From contig NZ_CP011097.1 in the NCBI RefSeq assembly GCF_000955905.1, positions 1,018,582 through 1,082,581 on the forward strand: a stretch of 64,000 bases of DNA, read 5' to 3'. The DNA is from Candidatus Nitrosotenuis cloacae (GTDB taxonomy: Archaea; Thermoproteota; Nitrososphaeria; Nitrososphaerales; Nitrosopumilaceae). Each line of letters opens with the position of its first letter. The stretch's first letter is position 1. Below, piece after piece: positions 8,201 to 16,242 of the stretch. The position numbers were made by a program, and so were the translations under genes. The notes under the pieces were generated by a model. It did no database searches. It was not told the origin of the DNA and saw only the letters and a program-made list of their open reading frames with translations.

Positions 8201-9190
8201 ATGATGTCCTCAGACGGCGGTTCTACCGTAATGATCGAAAAAGAGTTTCCAAAAACAGAGAAAAAGAAAACCAGATTTGATGTAATAATTATTGGCGCAG
8301 GTCCTGCAGGATATACTGCCGGGATTTATTGCTCTCGCGCAAGACATGACACTTTGATTTTATCTGGAATTTTGCCTGGCGGGCAGTTGGTCAACACCAC
8401 AGAAGTGGAGAACTATCCAGGATTTGAAAACGGGATAATGGGACCAGACCTAATGATTACAATGCGAAAACAAACAGAGCGAATGGGCACTACCATTATA
8501 GACGACGAGGTAATTGATGTTGATTTTCGACACAAGCCCTTCAAGATTCTCACATCATCCGAAGAATACGAGTGCAGGGCAGTGATCATTGCAACTGGCG
8601 CTACTCCAAGAAAGCTAGGACTGGCAGGGGAGCAGACCTTTGGCGGAAAAGGCGTATCATATTGCGCAACATGTGATGGGCCGTTCTTTAGAAACCAGGA
8701 GATAGTAGTAGTCGGCGGTGGAGACTCGGCAATCGAAGAGGCTACATTTCTGACCAAGTTTGCAAGCAAGGTTCATCTGGTTCACAGAAAGGAACAGCTC
8801 AGAGCAAGCAAGGTAATGCAAGAGCGAGCATTTTCAAATCAAAAGATCCAATTCCACTGGAATTCCGCAGTCACAGACATTATCGGTGAGCAAAAGGTAC
8901 AGACGGCAGTGCTCAGCGATATCAAGTCAGGCCAAAAGACCAACCTACCAGTAGGCGGAATCTTTGTAGCAATTGGACATGAGCCAAACACAAAGATCTT
9001 TGTCAACAGCATAGAACTAGATGAGAATGGCTACATCAAACTAAAGGACCATACCAAGACCAACATTCCTGGCGTGTTTGCTGCAGGCGACGTTCACGAT
9101 CACAGATACAGGCAAGCAATCACGGCAGCCGGCTTTGGTTGTATGGCAGCAATCGATGTAGACAAGTACCTAACTGAGAACAAATCCTAG
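8201..9190 (+). CDS. trxB: Thioredoxin reductase
   Basis: A 329-residue FAD/NADPH pyridine nucleotide disulfide oxidoreductase. FAD motif GAGPAG at 32-37, redox-active CATC at 155-158, NADPH motif GGGDSAIEEA near 170, and the C-terminal FAD motif GVFAAGDVHDHRYRQA are all intact. It passes electrons from NADPH to thioredoxin. The first 25 residues precede the usual start of the fold; ATGs at codons 1, 2 and 11 are possible starts. It follows the thi4 pair by 25 bases on the same strand. Confidence 0.93.
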   Translation: MMSSDGGSTVMIEKEFPKTEKKKTRFDVIIIGAGPAGYTAGIYCSRARHDTLILSGILPGGQLVNTTEVENYPGFENGIMGPDLMITMRKQTERMGTTIIDDEVIDVDFRHKPFKILTSSEEYECRAVIIATGATPRKLGLAGEQTFGGKGVSYCATCDGPFFRNQEIVVVGGGDSAIEEATFLTKFASKVHLVHRKEQLRASKVMQERAFSNQKIQFHWNSAVTDIIGEQKVQTAVLSDIKSGQKTNLPVGGIFVAIGHEPNTKIFVNSIELDENGYIKLKDHTKTNIPGVFAAGDVHDHRYRQAITAAGFGCMAAIDVDKYLTENKS

Positions 9191-9193
9191 TTC

Positions 9194-9214
9194 GTTCGAT
9201 TCAAACAAACAATT
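9194..9214 (+). promoter_or_regulatory. Repeated intergenic motif, copy 1
   Basis: GTTCGATTCAAAC followed by AAACAATT. The last 17 bases match copy 2 at 14938-14954 except for one pyrimidine change. The core is a near palindrome (GTTYGA-T-TCAAAC). It lies between trxB and the histidine kinase gene, so it may be an operator or part of the kinase promoter; no regulator is known from the sequence. Confidence 0.35.
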
Positions 9215-9254
9215 ACAGAAACCATCCGCATTCCAGTTTTAGATGTAAGAAATA

Positions 9255-10670
9255 TTGTTTGAGAAGACCAGTCTGAAACTTAGTGGAACCGTTGGAATCA
9301 TCATATTGTTGTTAGGTGTCACTATACTGTTTGGAACATTTCAGATGTCAAAGGTCAGCTCTGAAATTATAATTTTATCAGAAGCATACAAGCCACTCCA
9401 AACAAGCCTGAACAAAATTGAACTATACCATGCCAGTCAGGTGGACAGCTTTGAGAGGCTGATCATAGCACAACAAAACAATTTGGATTCAGATAATGTA
9501 AAGGAGGAGTTCTGGTCAAGCATTATACTGATACAATCTGAAATAGAACAGGCAAAAAAAATCACGCAGAGCGGGTTTTCTGTTGCGCCAGACCCAACCC
9601 AAGCAAACTTTAGGCTAGTGCATCAAATGTTCGTAGATATTGAACAGTCATCCATAGAATATGAGGAGCTTGCAAAATCAGCTCTGCAAACACCAGACAA
9701 TGCCATTTTACTAAAGCAAATTGCTACAAAGAATGTACAAATCCAAGACAAGATAAAATCTGCAACAAACGAGATTGACTCGTTTAATGAGCAATCAATT
9801 TACGCAATTGAAGAACATGAGCGAGGATGGCTTATTGTGCAAATAGGAATCATAATTACAGTTGGGGTTATCGCAATGACACTACGCCACTTTTTTGGAC
9901 AGATAAACTCGGAGCTCAAAAAAGAAATTGAAAGTAAAACCCACGAGTTATCCGAGGCAAACAAAAAGCTCCAAGACCTAGATAAGATGAAAAACGAATT
10001 CATCAGCATTGCGTCACATGAGCTAAAAAGCCCGATTCAGCCAATCTTTGGATTTGCTGAGCTTGCGCAATCTGGGGATATTGACCAAAAAGAGGCATGG
10101 GATGGCGTAACGATGCTTGCCAAAAAGCTCCAAGACTTGGCAAACGATGTTCTAGATGTAACTAGAATCGAGAGTAGTCGACTCGCGCTATATGCTGAAA
10201 AAATATCACTAAATGAAACTATACATGAGGCTACTCGCATGGCGCAAACTGGCATGACAAAACCAATCAAGATACTAGAAGAGTTGGACTCGGATGTAAC
10301 AATCGAGGCAGACCGTACAAGATTGGATCAAGTATTGCGAAACATAATCAATAATTCAATCAAGTTCACCGATGCAGGTTACATCAAGGTAAAGACAATC
10401 ACAAACAAAAACGAGGCAATCATATCAATATCAGATACAGGCCTTGGCATCCCAGAAGACATTTTACCAAAGATATTTGGCAAGTTTGCAACCAAGGGCC
10501 ACGAGCGGGAAAACCAGTCAGGAAACGGACTTGGATTGTTTTTGTGCAAGGGCATAATCGATGCACACGGCGGCAAGATCTCAGCTAGGAATAACCAAGA
10601 CGGCGGTGCAACATTTGAGTTCTCGTTGCCCATCACACCAAAGAACACCATAGATACAATAGCAAACTAG
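9255..10670 (+). CDS. Membrane sensor histidine kinase
   Basis: A 471-residue two-component sensor starting with TTG. A transmembrane helix at about 11-30 and a second at 191-211 flank an extracytoplasmic helical sensor domain of about 160 residues. The cytoplasmic part has a HisKA domain with phospho-acceptor His255 (SHELKSPIQP), an N box (NIINNSIKF), G1 (SDTGLGIPED), F box (FGKFATKG) and G2 (GNGLGLFLCKG). The ligand is unknown. The response regulator lies 56 bases downstream on the same strand and is the obvious partner. Confidence 0.93.
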   Translation: MFEKTSLKLSGTVGIIILLLGVTILFGTFQMSKVSSEIIILSEAYKPLQTSLNKIELYHASQVDSFERLIIAQQNNLDSDNVKEEFWSSIILIQSEIEQAKKITQSGFSVAPDPTQANFRLVHQMFVDIEQSSIEYEELAKSALQTPDNAILLKQIATKNVQIQDKIKSATNEIDSFNEQSIYAIEEHERGWLIVQIGIIITVGVIAMTLRHFFGQINSELKKEIESKTHELSEANKKLQDLDKMKNEFISIASHELKSPIQPIFGFAELAQSGDIDQKEAWDGVTMLAKKLQDLANDVLDVTRIESSRLALYAEKISLNETIHEATRMAQTGMTKPIKILEELDSDVTIEADRTRLDQVLRNIINNSIKFTDAGYIKVKTITNKNEAIISISDTGLGIPEDILPKIFGKFATKGHERENQSGNGLGLFLCKGIIDAHGGKISARNNQDGGATFEFSLPITPKNTIDTIAN

Positions 10671-10686
10671 TTCGTGCTAAACGAAC
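10670..10686. repeat. Short inverted repeat between kinase and regulator genes
   Basis: GTTCGT (10670-10675) and ACGAAC (10681-10686) with a GCTAA spacer, beginning at the last base of the kinase stop codon. Could be an operator or a weak hairpin; no T tract follows, so it is a poor terminator. Confidence 0.3.
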
Positions 10687-10726
10687 AGACGCGCACTCAA
10701 GTATTGAATTTGCAAAAATCCAATCA

Positions 10727-11110
10727 ATGAGTCTCAAGATTTTGGTGGCAGAAGACAATGCGTTTACTGCGACCCAGTACACCAAGGTGCTGCAAAAAAA
10801 CGGCCACAGGGTAATAGTAACTAGGGACGGCGAGGAATGTCTGCAGATTTACGAAAACGCACTATCCGAATTTGACTCACTAGACCAGAATCCATTTGAT
10901 GTCATTTTACTAGATAATAACATGCCAAAGAAAAGCGGAGTCGAGGTGGCAAAGGAGATTCTAGACAAGCGACCAAACCAGAGAATAATCTTTGCATCAG
11001 CATACGATATCAATTCACTGATTAAATCGCCTGGAATTGTACCGGATTCAGTAGAAATCTTGGAAAAACCATTCTCACTAAATACAATGGTAAACAGAGT
11101 TCAGGCCTAA
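10727..11110 (+). CDS. CheY-like response regulator receiver protein
   Basis: A 127-residue single receiver domain. Acidic pair Glu9-Asp10, phospho-acceptor Asp63 (ILLDNNMP), Ser91 of the switch position and Lys114 (EKPFS) are all present. There is no output domain, so it would act by protein contact or as a phosphorelay intermediate, probably with the kinase directly upstream. It converges on cysK with a 4-base overlap. Confidence 0.92.
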   Translation: MSLKILVAEDNAFTATQYTKVLQKNGHRVIVTRDGEECLQIYENALSEFDSLDQNPFDVILLDNNMPKKSGVEVAKEILDKRPNQRIIFASAYDINSLIKSPGIVPDSVEILEKPFSLNTMVNRVQA

Positions 11111-12102
11111 AGATACGCTATCTTTGATAGGTTTTTTGCTTGCTTTAGATTTGCATCAAATTCCTCTTCGCTAAAGATCTTTTGCTGAGCATATAGTGAC
11201 TTGAATTTTCTGCCATCATCTGCAAAGATTCCAACTACTATACCCTCATCGATGTGATAGTTCTTCATTCCCGCATATACTGCAGCTGAAGACGGTGAGA
11301 CCAACATCTTTTCTTTTGCAAAGATCTCCCTTACTGCCGCAAACGCAGTCTCGTTGTTAATGGTAATCCAGTCATCAACTGTCTTTTCTCGTCGCAAAAA
11401 TAAATCAGGCTTGGCAGACTCTTCAAAGTTTCTCAGTCCCTGAATCAGATGGTTTTGCTGTGGCTGAACACCAATTGTCTTTAGCTTGGGGTTTTGCTCT
11501 TTGAGAAACGTCGAGATTCCAGTAACCGTACCGCCGGTTCCAACGCCGGTAAAGAAATGAGTCACCTTTCCTTCTGTTTGTTTCCAGATTTCAGGGCCTG
11601 TTCCCTTGTAGTGACCCATAAAGTTTGCCTCATTTGCATATTGGTTTGGAGAATAATACTTGTCAGGACGCGATGATGCGATGGATGTGGCAAGCGCAAT
11701 GCTCTGATCAGTTCCAGCACCTACCTTTGGGCAGAGATCATCACTTGTTTCGTATAGCTTGGCGCCAAGTTTTGCAATGATTTTCTTTGTTTCCTCGGAT
11801 GCTTTTTCTGGAATTACAATTTCCACCTCATAGCCCAATAGACTAGCAATGCCAGTCAGTGCAATTCCCGTATTGCCAGACGTTGGCTCGATTATTATGG
11901 TGTGGTTTCGCTTTAGCTTGCCTTTTTCCTCGGCATCTTTTATCATCCAGTATGCTGCCCTGTCCTTGACTGAGCCAAATGGGTTGTGGCCCTCTAGTTT
12001 TGCAAAATACTGAACTTTACTATTTGATAATGATTCTAGTTTTACTAGTGGAGTATTGCCAATTCGGTCTAGTGTGTCTGCATCAAGTACAACTTTGGCC
12101 AG
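11107..12102 (-). CDS. cysK: Cysteine synthase family (PLP-dependent, CysK/CysM) with non-canonical start
   Basis: Fold-type II PLP enzyme making cysteine from O-acetylserine (or O-phosphoserine) and sulfide. Conserved signatures run far upstream of the only in-frame ATG (11946): RIGNTPLVKLE, then GHNPFGSVKDRAAYW with the PLP lysine at codon 46, so the real start must lie before them. The frame is open back to the TAA of tusA (12106-12108) and contains no ATG, GTG or TTG there; CTG at 12102 is the most likely start (331 aa, family length). Downstream PTSGNTGIAL and GTGGTVTG motifs bind PLP phosphate and substrate. tusA sits immediately upstream in the same frame. Confidence 0.88.
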   Translation of the reverse strand: MAKVVLDADTLDRIGNTPLVKLESLSNSKVQYFAKLEGHNPFGSVKDRAAYWMIKDAEEKGKLKRNHTIIIEPTSGNTGIALTGIASLLGYEVEIVIPEKASEETKKIIAKLGAKLYETSDDLCPKVGAGTDQSIALATSIASSRPDKYYSPNQYANEANFMGHYKGTGPEIWKQTEGKVTHFFTGVGTGGTVTGISTFLKEQNPKLKTIGVQPQQNHLIQGLRNFEESAKPDLFLRREKTVDDWITINNETAFAAVREIFAKEKMLVSPSSAAVYAGMKNYHIDEGIVVGIFADDGRKFKSLYAQQKIFSEEEFDANLKQAKNLSKIAYL

Positions 12103-12105
12103 AGA

Positions 12106-12339
12106 TTATTTCACCTTTTTTATGGAAAACTCGAGTTCAGCGTCTTTTTTTTGTAATGATAATAGTTCGTGTCCGTTTCGCTTGACCCAACGTGAGATGT
12201 CTTCTTCTGCGTTTGGATCATCAGCTAGAACAGTAAGTGTTTCCCCTACTTGCATTCGCTCGACTTCGATTTTTGTTCTAAATACCGGCTCTGGGCAGAA
12301 CAATCCGCGAGCATCTAGCTTTTTTGTTGTAGCGCTCAT
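12106..12339 (-). CDS. tusA: TusA/SirA-type sulfur carrier protein
   Basis: A 77-residue sulfurtransferase of the TusA fold with the hallmark CPxP motif (Cys15 in LFCPEPVF) that carries a persulfide. It ends with TAA immediately before, and in the same frame as, the cysteine synthase coding region. Physical coupling with cysK suggests sulfur trafficking linked to cysteine formation. A TATA-like TTTTAATATG lies about 30 bases upstream of the ATG on the minus strand. Confidence 0.92.
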   Translation of the reverse strand: MSATTKKLDARGLFCPEPVFRTKIEVERMQVGETLTVLADDPNAEEDISRWVKRNGHELLSLQKKDAELEFSIKKVK

Positions 12340-12483
12340 TAGTATTTCTCAAAGGTCGATTTGTCATATTAAAATCTATTTAGGAATTTTACAAGATTTA
12401 GTTTTAGCTAAGCTCAAAAAATCACATCAAAACTGGGATCATTATGCAAAAAATCCGTCGTATTTTCCTATAATCTTATTAGT

Positions 12484-12759
12484 GTGAGTGACCCTACTAT
12501 TCTCAAGATGGGAATCATAAGAATTGGCGGTAGAGGAACATCAAGAAGAGTAGCTGACAAAGAAGAGGACAATTGGTCCGGAACTGCATTCAAAAAGTAC
12601 AGTGAAGAACAAAAAGAGGCCGCAAAGGACAGATACATCTCAATGGGTCGAGGCACTGCAAAAATAAAGTTCAGTGATGTGACAAGCACAGAGACAAAAT
12701 CATCCAAAGGAATGTGGGTCGGAACAGGTCGCGGAACTGGCAGAAGAAAGCTAGACTAG
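12484..12759 (+). CDS. Small basic Gly/Arg-rich hypothetical protein (91 aa)
   Basis: GTG at 12484 starts a 91-residue protein with IGGRGTSRRVADKEED near the start and a matching basic end (MWVGTGRGTGRRKLD). The two RG-rich patches could bind nucleic acid. A TATA-like CCTATAATC sits about 18-26 bases upstream, consistent with a leaderless mRNA from this start; an ATG nine codons in is an alternative. No family recognised. Confidence 0.55.
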   Translation: MSDPTILKMGIIRIGGRGTSRRVADKEEDNWSGTAFKKYSEEQKEAAKDRYISMGRGTAKIKFSDVTSTETKSSKGMWVGTGRGTGRRKLD

Positions 12760-12799
12760 CCTACCAATAATAAAAATCAAAAATAAGAAAAGAACAGGA

Positions 12800-13147
12800 C
12801 TATCTAAAAGTCCTTACCTTATTTACTACTTTTTTGTGATCATACGCAGAAGTTGTTGTGATAAAGAACAGGTGATTCTTTCCTGCAGGCATTGTGATTC
12901 TTTTCACATTACCATATTCTGCCACCACATACTTGCATGCGCCAAGCTTACGTTCTAGCTTTTTTCTTACCTTCCATGCACGGGCTGCGGATTGTAGCGA
13001 CATTCTGCTTTCCTGTTTTGAGAGAAGCAATTTGACGCGACGTGAACGCTCTGTAAAGAGCACCTTTCCGTTCAGATCACAGATAGTTACAACTCGAATT
13101 GATGGACTGAGAGACATTAGTCGCTCAGCTGCTTGTTGAACTTCCAT
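12800..13147 (-). CDS. Small Roadblock/LC7-like protein
   Basis: A 115-residue soluble protein. The pattern SIRVVTICDLNGKVLFTE, a long basic helix, and YVVAEYGNVKRITMPAG followed by LFFITTTS resembles the profilin-like Roadblock/LC7 fold that binds small GTPases or dimerises. The match is by pattern only. It is a monocistronic-looking gene between the 12484 gene (convergent) and the PHP gene upstream. Confidence 0.55.
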   Translation of the reverse strand: MEVQQAAERLMSLSPSIRVVTICDLNGKVLFTERSRRVKLLLSKQESRMSLQSAARAWKVRKKLERKLGACKYVVAEYGNVKRITMPAGKNHLFFITTTSAYDHKKVVNKVRTFR

Positions 13148-13186
13148 TGGATAAACAGATGGTTAATGATTGATAAAGATTCTGTA

Positions 13187-14104
13187 TTAGATTGCCATTC
13201 TTAGCATTGTTGCCAAGTTTCTGTCATGAAGTTTTGATGCATCATATCCTCGGGTGTTGATTTTGTTCGAGATTCTCTTCATCAAAAATACTGCCAGTTT
13301 ATACAAAATGGACCACATGTAGCTGTTTTGGTTTAGGTCGTACATTTTCAATAATAACGACATCATCCACTGTGAATTTGGATAGTGTTCCCGAATGTAT
13401 TCTGCCAAGTAATCCTTGGAATTGTTTATTTTGTATTTGATGTGCTCTAGTGTTTCTTGCTCTCTTGCATAACCGGTTTGGTGGATTGATAGTTTGCCAT
13501 GTTTCATTGCGTGCAAGGCATCGTCCAAGGTGTTCTCGGATTCTATGATGTTGACGCATCGTCCCAGTGTAGATAATACGTGCGAGTCGCTGCCTGCAAC
13601 TCCTATTTTGTTATGCTGAATTGAGAATTGCGTTGCCTTGGCATTTGATATGACGTCGACATTATTGCTGTTAAAGACCTCTATCATGTCACATTTTTTT
13701 GCCTCATCTCTTAGCGCATCAAGCAGGCTAAATGGGTGCGGTGCGCACGAAATTGCGTCCTGCTTTCGTATCTCATCCACTATCTGATCTAGTGGTAGTC
13801 CTGCCTTGATTTCCTTGTGAATTCCATATGCTATGACGTGTGCTCCAGTGTCTGTTGTGATTTCTTCTGCCTGAAATACTTGGATTTTTTTGTATTTGGT
13901 GTGATCATTTTTGTATTGTAAAATTTGTGAATAGCCATCTAATGTGTTGTGATTTGTAACAAAGATTGCCTCAAGGCCTAGTGCATGAGCACGCTCTAGC
14001 TGTTGTGGTATTGTAATATCGCAATCATATGGCGCATCATCTTCACCCACATGAAAGTTTGAAAATGAATTATGGCAGTGCAGTTCTGCTTTGATGTACC
14101 CCAA
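13187..14104 (-). CDS. PHP-domain metal-dependent phosphoesterase
   Basis: A 305-residue PHP protein. Metal-binding motifs are visible: ELHCHNSFSN near the start, FVTNHNTLDG around residue 50, CAPHPFSL around 120 and GSDSHVLSTLG around 170. The last 100 residues form a helical tail not typical of the core domain. PHP proteins hydrolyse phosphoesters (for example histidinol phosphate, nucleotides); the substrate here cannot be assigned. It precedes the cofE gene on the same strand with a 44-base gap. Confidence 0.85.
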   Translation of the reverse strand: MGYIKAELHCHNSFSNFHVGEDDAPYDCDITIPQQLERAHALGLEAIFVTNHNTLDGYSQILQYKNDHTKYKKIQVFQAEEITTDTGAHVIAYGIHKEIKAGLPLDQIVDEIRKQDAISCAPHPFSLLDALRDEAKKCDMIEVFNSNNVDVISNAKATQFSIQHNKIGVAGSDSHVLSTLGRCVNIIESENTLDDALHAMKHGKLSIHQTGYAREQETLEHIKYKINNSKDYLAEYIREHYPNSQWMMSLLLKMYDLNQNSYMWSILYKLAVFLMKRISNKINTRGYDASKLHDRNLATMLRMAI

Positions 14105-14148
14105 ACCAACTCAAATTTTTAGTGCAATGATTATAATCTTTTGTTGGA

Positions 14149-14883
14149 TTATCGGAACAAGTCGGTTTGTTTTGATCGTATGATTTGCGATATTGTGCCA
14201 GATGAGGATTCAAAGGAATAATTCCTAATTACTGCAAATGGGCAGTTTGCAGTCTTTTTCATTACAAGTTCTGCTGCGCCACAAAGCTCATCGGTTTGTG
14301 CAATTGCCGTAACTCGCAGGATTCTGCCATGGGTATCCTTTTTGCCTTCATAATTCTCAATTGGCAAAATGCCAAAAACACCTATTGCAACATTTGTCTG
14401 GCCTTCCCGGAATGGCCTGCCAAAGGTATCAGATATTATGACTGCGACTTTTTTGTGTGATTTCTCCATGATTCCCTGCGCAAAATCTGATGCAGATTTG
14501 TCAGGATTTTGCGGAAGCATTGTGGCAAAACCCGGCTTGAGGTTACTCTCATCAACTCCGGAATTTGCGCAGACAAAGCCATGCTTTGTTTCGGTTATTA
14601 TTATTCCAGATTCCAATCGAACTATTCGGTTTGCCTCAGACAGTATGACTTCGATTAACTTTGGGTCCCGGTTATACTCTGATGCCAGCCCTACAGACAA
14701 CATGGATGGGATTACCTGAGCAAGCTCGACTTGGCGCCCTTCCTGCTTTGAGATTACTTTTTGGGCAATTACGATAATATCGCCATCCTGAATATCCTTG
14801 AATGCAGAGACAAAGAGCCCTACCAAGTCATCGCCCTTTTGGACCTCTTTTTTTATTGGTACGGGAATGACTTGAAGCGACAT
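14149..14883 (-). CDS. cofE: Coenzyme F420-0:L-glutamate ligase
   Basis: A 244-residue CofE-family protein, which adds gamma-linked glutamates to F420-0 using GTP. Recognisable segments are DIIVIAQKVISKQEGR, GFVCANSGVDESN, IISDTFGRPFREGQTNVAIG and the end ELVMKKTANCPFAVIRN. Together with cofD and cofC 39 kb further on, it indicates that the organism makes polyglutamylated F420. It is not part of their operon. Confidence 0.93.
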   Translation of the reverse strand: MSLQVIPVPIKKEVQKGDDLVGLFVSAFKDIQDGDIIVIAQKVISKQEGRQVELAQVIPSMLSVGLASEYNRDPKLIEVILSEANRIVRLESGIIITETKHGFVCANSGVDESNLKPGFATMLPQNPDKSASDFAQGIMEKSHKKVAVIISDTFGRPFREGQTNVAIGVFGILPIENYEGKKDTHGRILRVTAIAQTDELCGAAELVMKKTANCPFAVIRNYSFESSSGTISQIIRSKQTDLFR

Positions 14884-14933
14884 GGTGTGAGTTGTGGCAA
14901 TTCTAATTTAACTTCTAGTTTTGTACCGAGTGC

Positions 14934-14954
14934 GTTTGATTCAAACAAATAATT
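14934..14954 (+). promoter_or_regulatory. Repeated intergenic motif, copy 2
   Basis: GTTTGATTCAAAC (a palindrome around a central T) followed by AAATAATT, matching copy 1 at 9194-9214. It lies between the divergent cofE and the 57-residue gene starting at 14995, about 40-60 bases upstream of the latter, where a promoter or operator is expected. Confidence 0.35.
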
Positions 14955-14994
14955 TTCCAAGATCCTTAGATGATCCTACACCAATACACAATAC

Positions 14995-15168
14995 ATGATG
15001 CCAGCAAACCTAAACGAAGAGTCCCTTCAGCATGTCCAGGAACAAATCTATGGTCATGCTAAGACAGATTCGCCGATTTGCGTTCAGCTAGAAAAGCTAG
15101 ACCGCTACATTCAGGCAAACAGAAAGGGCTTCAAGCCAGACACATTTGATACATTCCAGTATGCATAG
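14995..15168 (+). CDS. Small hypothetical protein (57 aa)
   Basis: ATGATG at 14995-15000 opens a 57-codon frame. The product is hydrophilic (NEESLQHVQEQIYGHAK, then CVQLEKLDRYIQANRKGF) and likely helical, with one Cys and no membrane segment. Supporting evidence is a complete frame in an otherwise empty 300-base interval, codon use like the neighbours, and the motif upstream. It converges with serB after 15 bases. Function unknown. Confidence 0.6.
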   Translation: MMPANLNEESLQHVQEQIYGHAKTDSPICVQLEKLDRYIQANRKGFKPDTFDTFQYA

Positions 15169-15183
15169 AGTATGATTTTGGAA

Positions 15184-15834
15184 TTACGCTACAGTCTGTA
15201 ATTCTAAATTAAGATTATACTTTTTGTTGATAATTGGAATTAGGTTGGTAAGATTCTTTTCTTCTATGGTGACATTTGCCTTGTCTTTTACAATATCCTG
15301 TGCTCTAAATGCAACGCCCAGTCCGCAAATATCAAACAGTGTGAGATCATTTGCGCCATCCACTGTAACCACGATATCATCCTTGCTTTCCTTCCATTCA
15401 CCTATTTTGACTCGGGCAGACTTTGCCTTGTCTGATGTGACATGGATGTTGACTCCGTCCAGTTTTCCGTCCTTGAATAATAGTTCGTTAGAATAAACAT
15501 AGTCCAATCCCAACTCTTCTTTTAGTCTGTCAGTCATTATTGTAAATCCTCCAGAGACTGCCATTATCTTCCAGCCGGCTGCCTTTAGCACTCGGCATGT
15601 CTCTTTTGCGCCGGTCATGATTGGTAATTCGTCTGCTACTTCCTTGCAGGTTTCGTAGCTTAGGCCCCTTAGTGCCTCGACTCGGGTTCGCAAGCCATCC
15701 TCCCAGTTTATCAAACCCTGGATTCCTTTTTTGGTGATTGCCCAGATTTCGTCTTGCTTGTTAATTTTTTCGGCAAGAATCGGCAGATATTCTGCATCAA
15801 ATAGAACTCCTTCCACATCAAAAATGGCAAGCAA
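15184..15834 (-). CDS. serB: Phosphoserine phosphatase-like HAD hydrolase
   Basis: A 216-residue HAD-superfamily protein with SerB layout. Motif I is FDVEGVLFD (nucleophile Asp6, but Glu8 where most SerB have Asp), motif II is the Ser of AVSGGF, motif III the Lys of SDKAKSA, and motif IV TVDGANDLTLF. It would release serine from phosphoserine, feeding cysteine synthesis by the nearby CysK, though the Glu in motif I makes substrate and activity less certain. TATA-like TTTTATATTG about 30 bases upstream on the minus strand. Confidence 0.75.
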   Translation of the reverse strand: MLAIFDVEGVLFDAEYLPILAEKINKQDEIWAITKKGIQGLINWEDGLRTRVEALRGLSYETCKEVADELPIMTGAKETCRVLKAAGWKIMAVSGGFTIMTDRLKEELGLDYVYSNELLFKDGKLDGVNIHVTSDKAKSARVKIGEWKESKDDIVVTVDGANDLTLFDICGLGVAFRAQDIVKDKANVTIEEKNLTNLIPIINKKYNLNLELQTVA

Positions 15835-15888
15835 TTTTTTCTGTTTTTTGCACGAAAACCTATCAATATAAAAGTTGAAGTCAGTTGC

Positions 15889-16227
15889 ATGATCGCAAAC
15901 GTTAGTGTTAAATCATGGTACACAAAACTGCAGTCAATGGATGAGCTTGAACACAAATATGAAGTAGAAGTCAAAGTAGCTGAAAAAACTCAAAAGCTTG
16001 GTGATGAGATCAAGTCCGAGCTAAAGGCATCCGGAATGATGGATGACAAGGGCAAGCTCAAGCTCAAAGGAGTCAGCCCAAAGATGCTCAAGCGAATGAA
16101 GCAAGAATATGTCAGCTGTCCAGTCATAAAGGCAGATGCAGGATTCATCCAGTGCTTTGTGTGTCCCAATTTCCAGAGCAGGGTAATGGGCAAGGTCCTC
16201 TGCAAGGGCGCACCGCTCAAAAAATAA
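15889..16227 (+). CDS. Hypothetical protein with C-terminal Cys cluster (112 aa)
   Basis: Not recognised. A coiled-coil-like charged region (LEHKYEVEVKVAEKTQKLGDE shortened here) is followed by a C-terminal part with four Cys, SCPVIKADAG, QCFVCPNF and VLCKG, which could bind a metal or FeS cluster. The ATG at 15889 is used; an ATG at 15937 would give 96 residues and starts just at the conserved-looking part. A TATA-like element at 15867-15873 may serve this gene or serB. It is convergent with the secreted protein gene 15 bases on. Confidence 0.55.
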   Translation: MIANVSVKSWYTKLQSMDELEHKYEVEVKVAEKTQKLGDEIKSELKASGMMDDKGKLKLKGVSPKMLKRMKQEYVSCPVIKADAGFIQCFVCPNFQSRVMGKVLCKGAPLKK

Positions 16228-16242
16228 ATTAAAAAAGAGAAA

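Noticed and set aside
9191-9214. T-loop-like GTTCGATTC suggesting a tRNA fragment
   Set aside because: No other tRNA arm can be drawn; the match is explained by the repeated intergenic motif.
11107-11946. Cysteine synthase starting at the ATG at 11946
   Set aside because: This would delete the PLP lysine and the conserved RIGNTPLV segment, leaving a dead enzyme; the frame clearly extends upstream.
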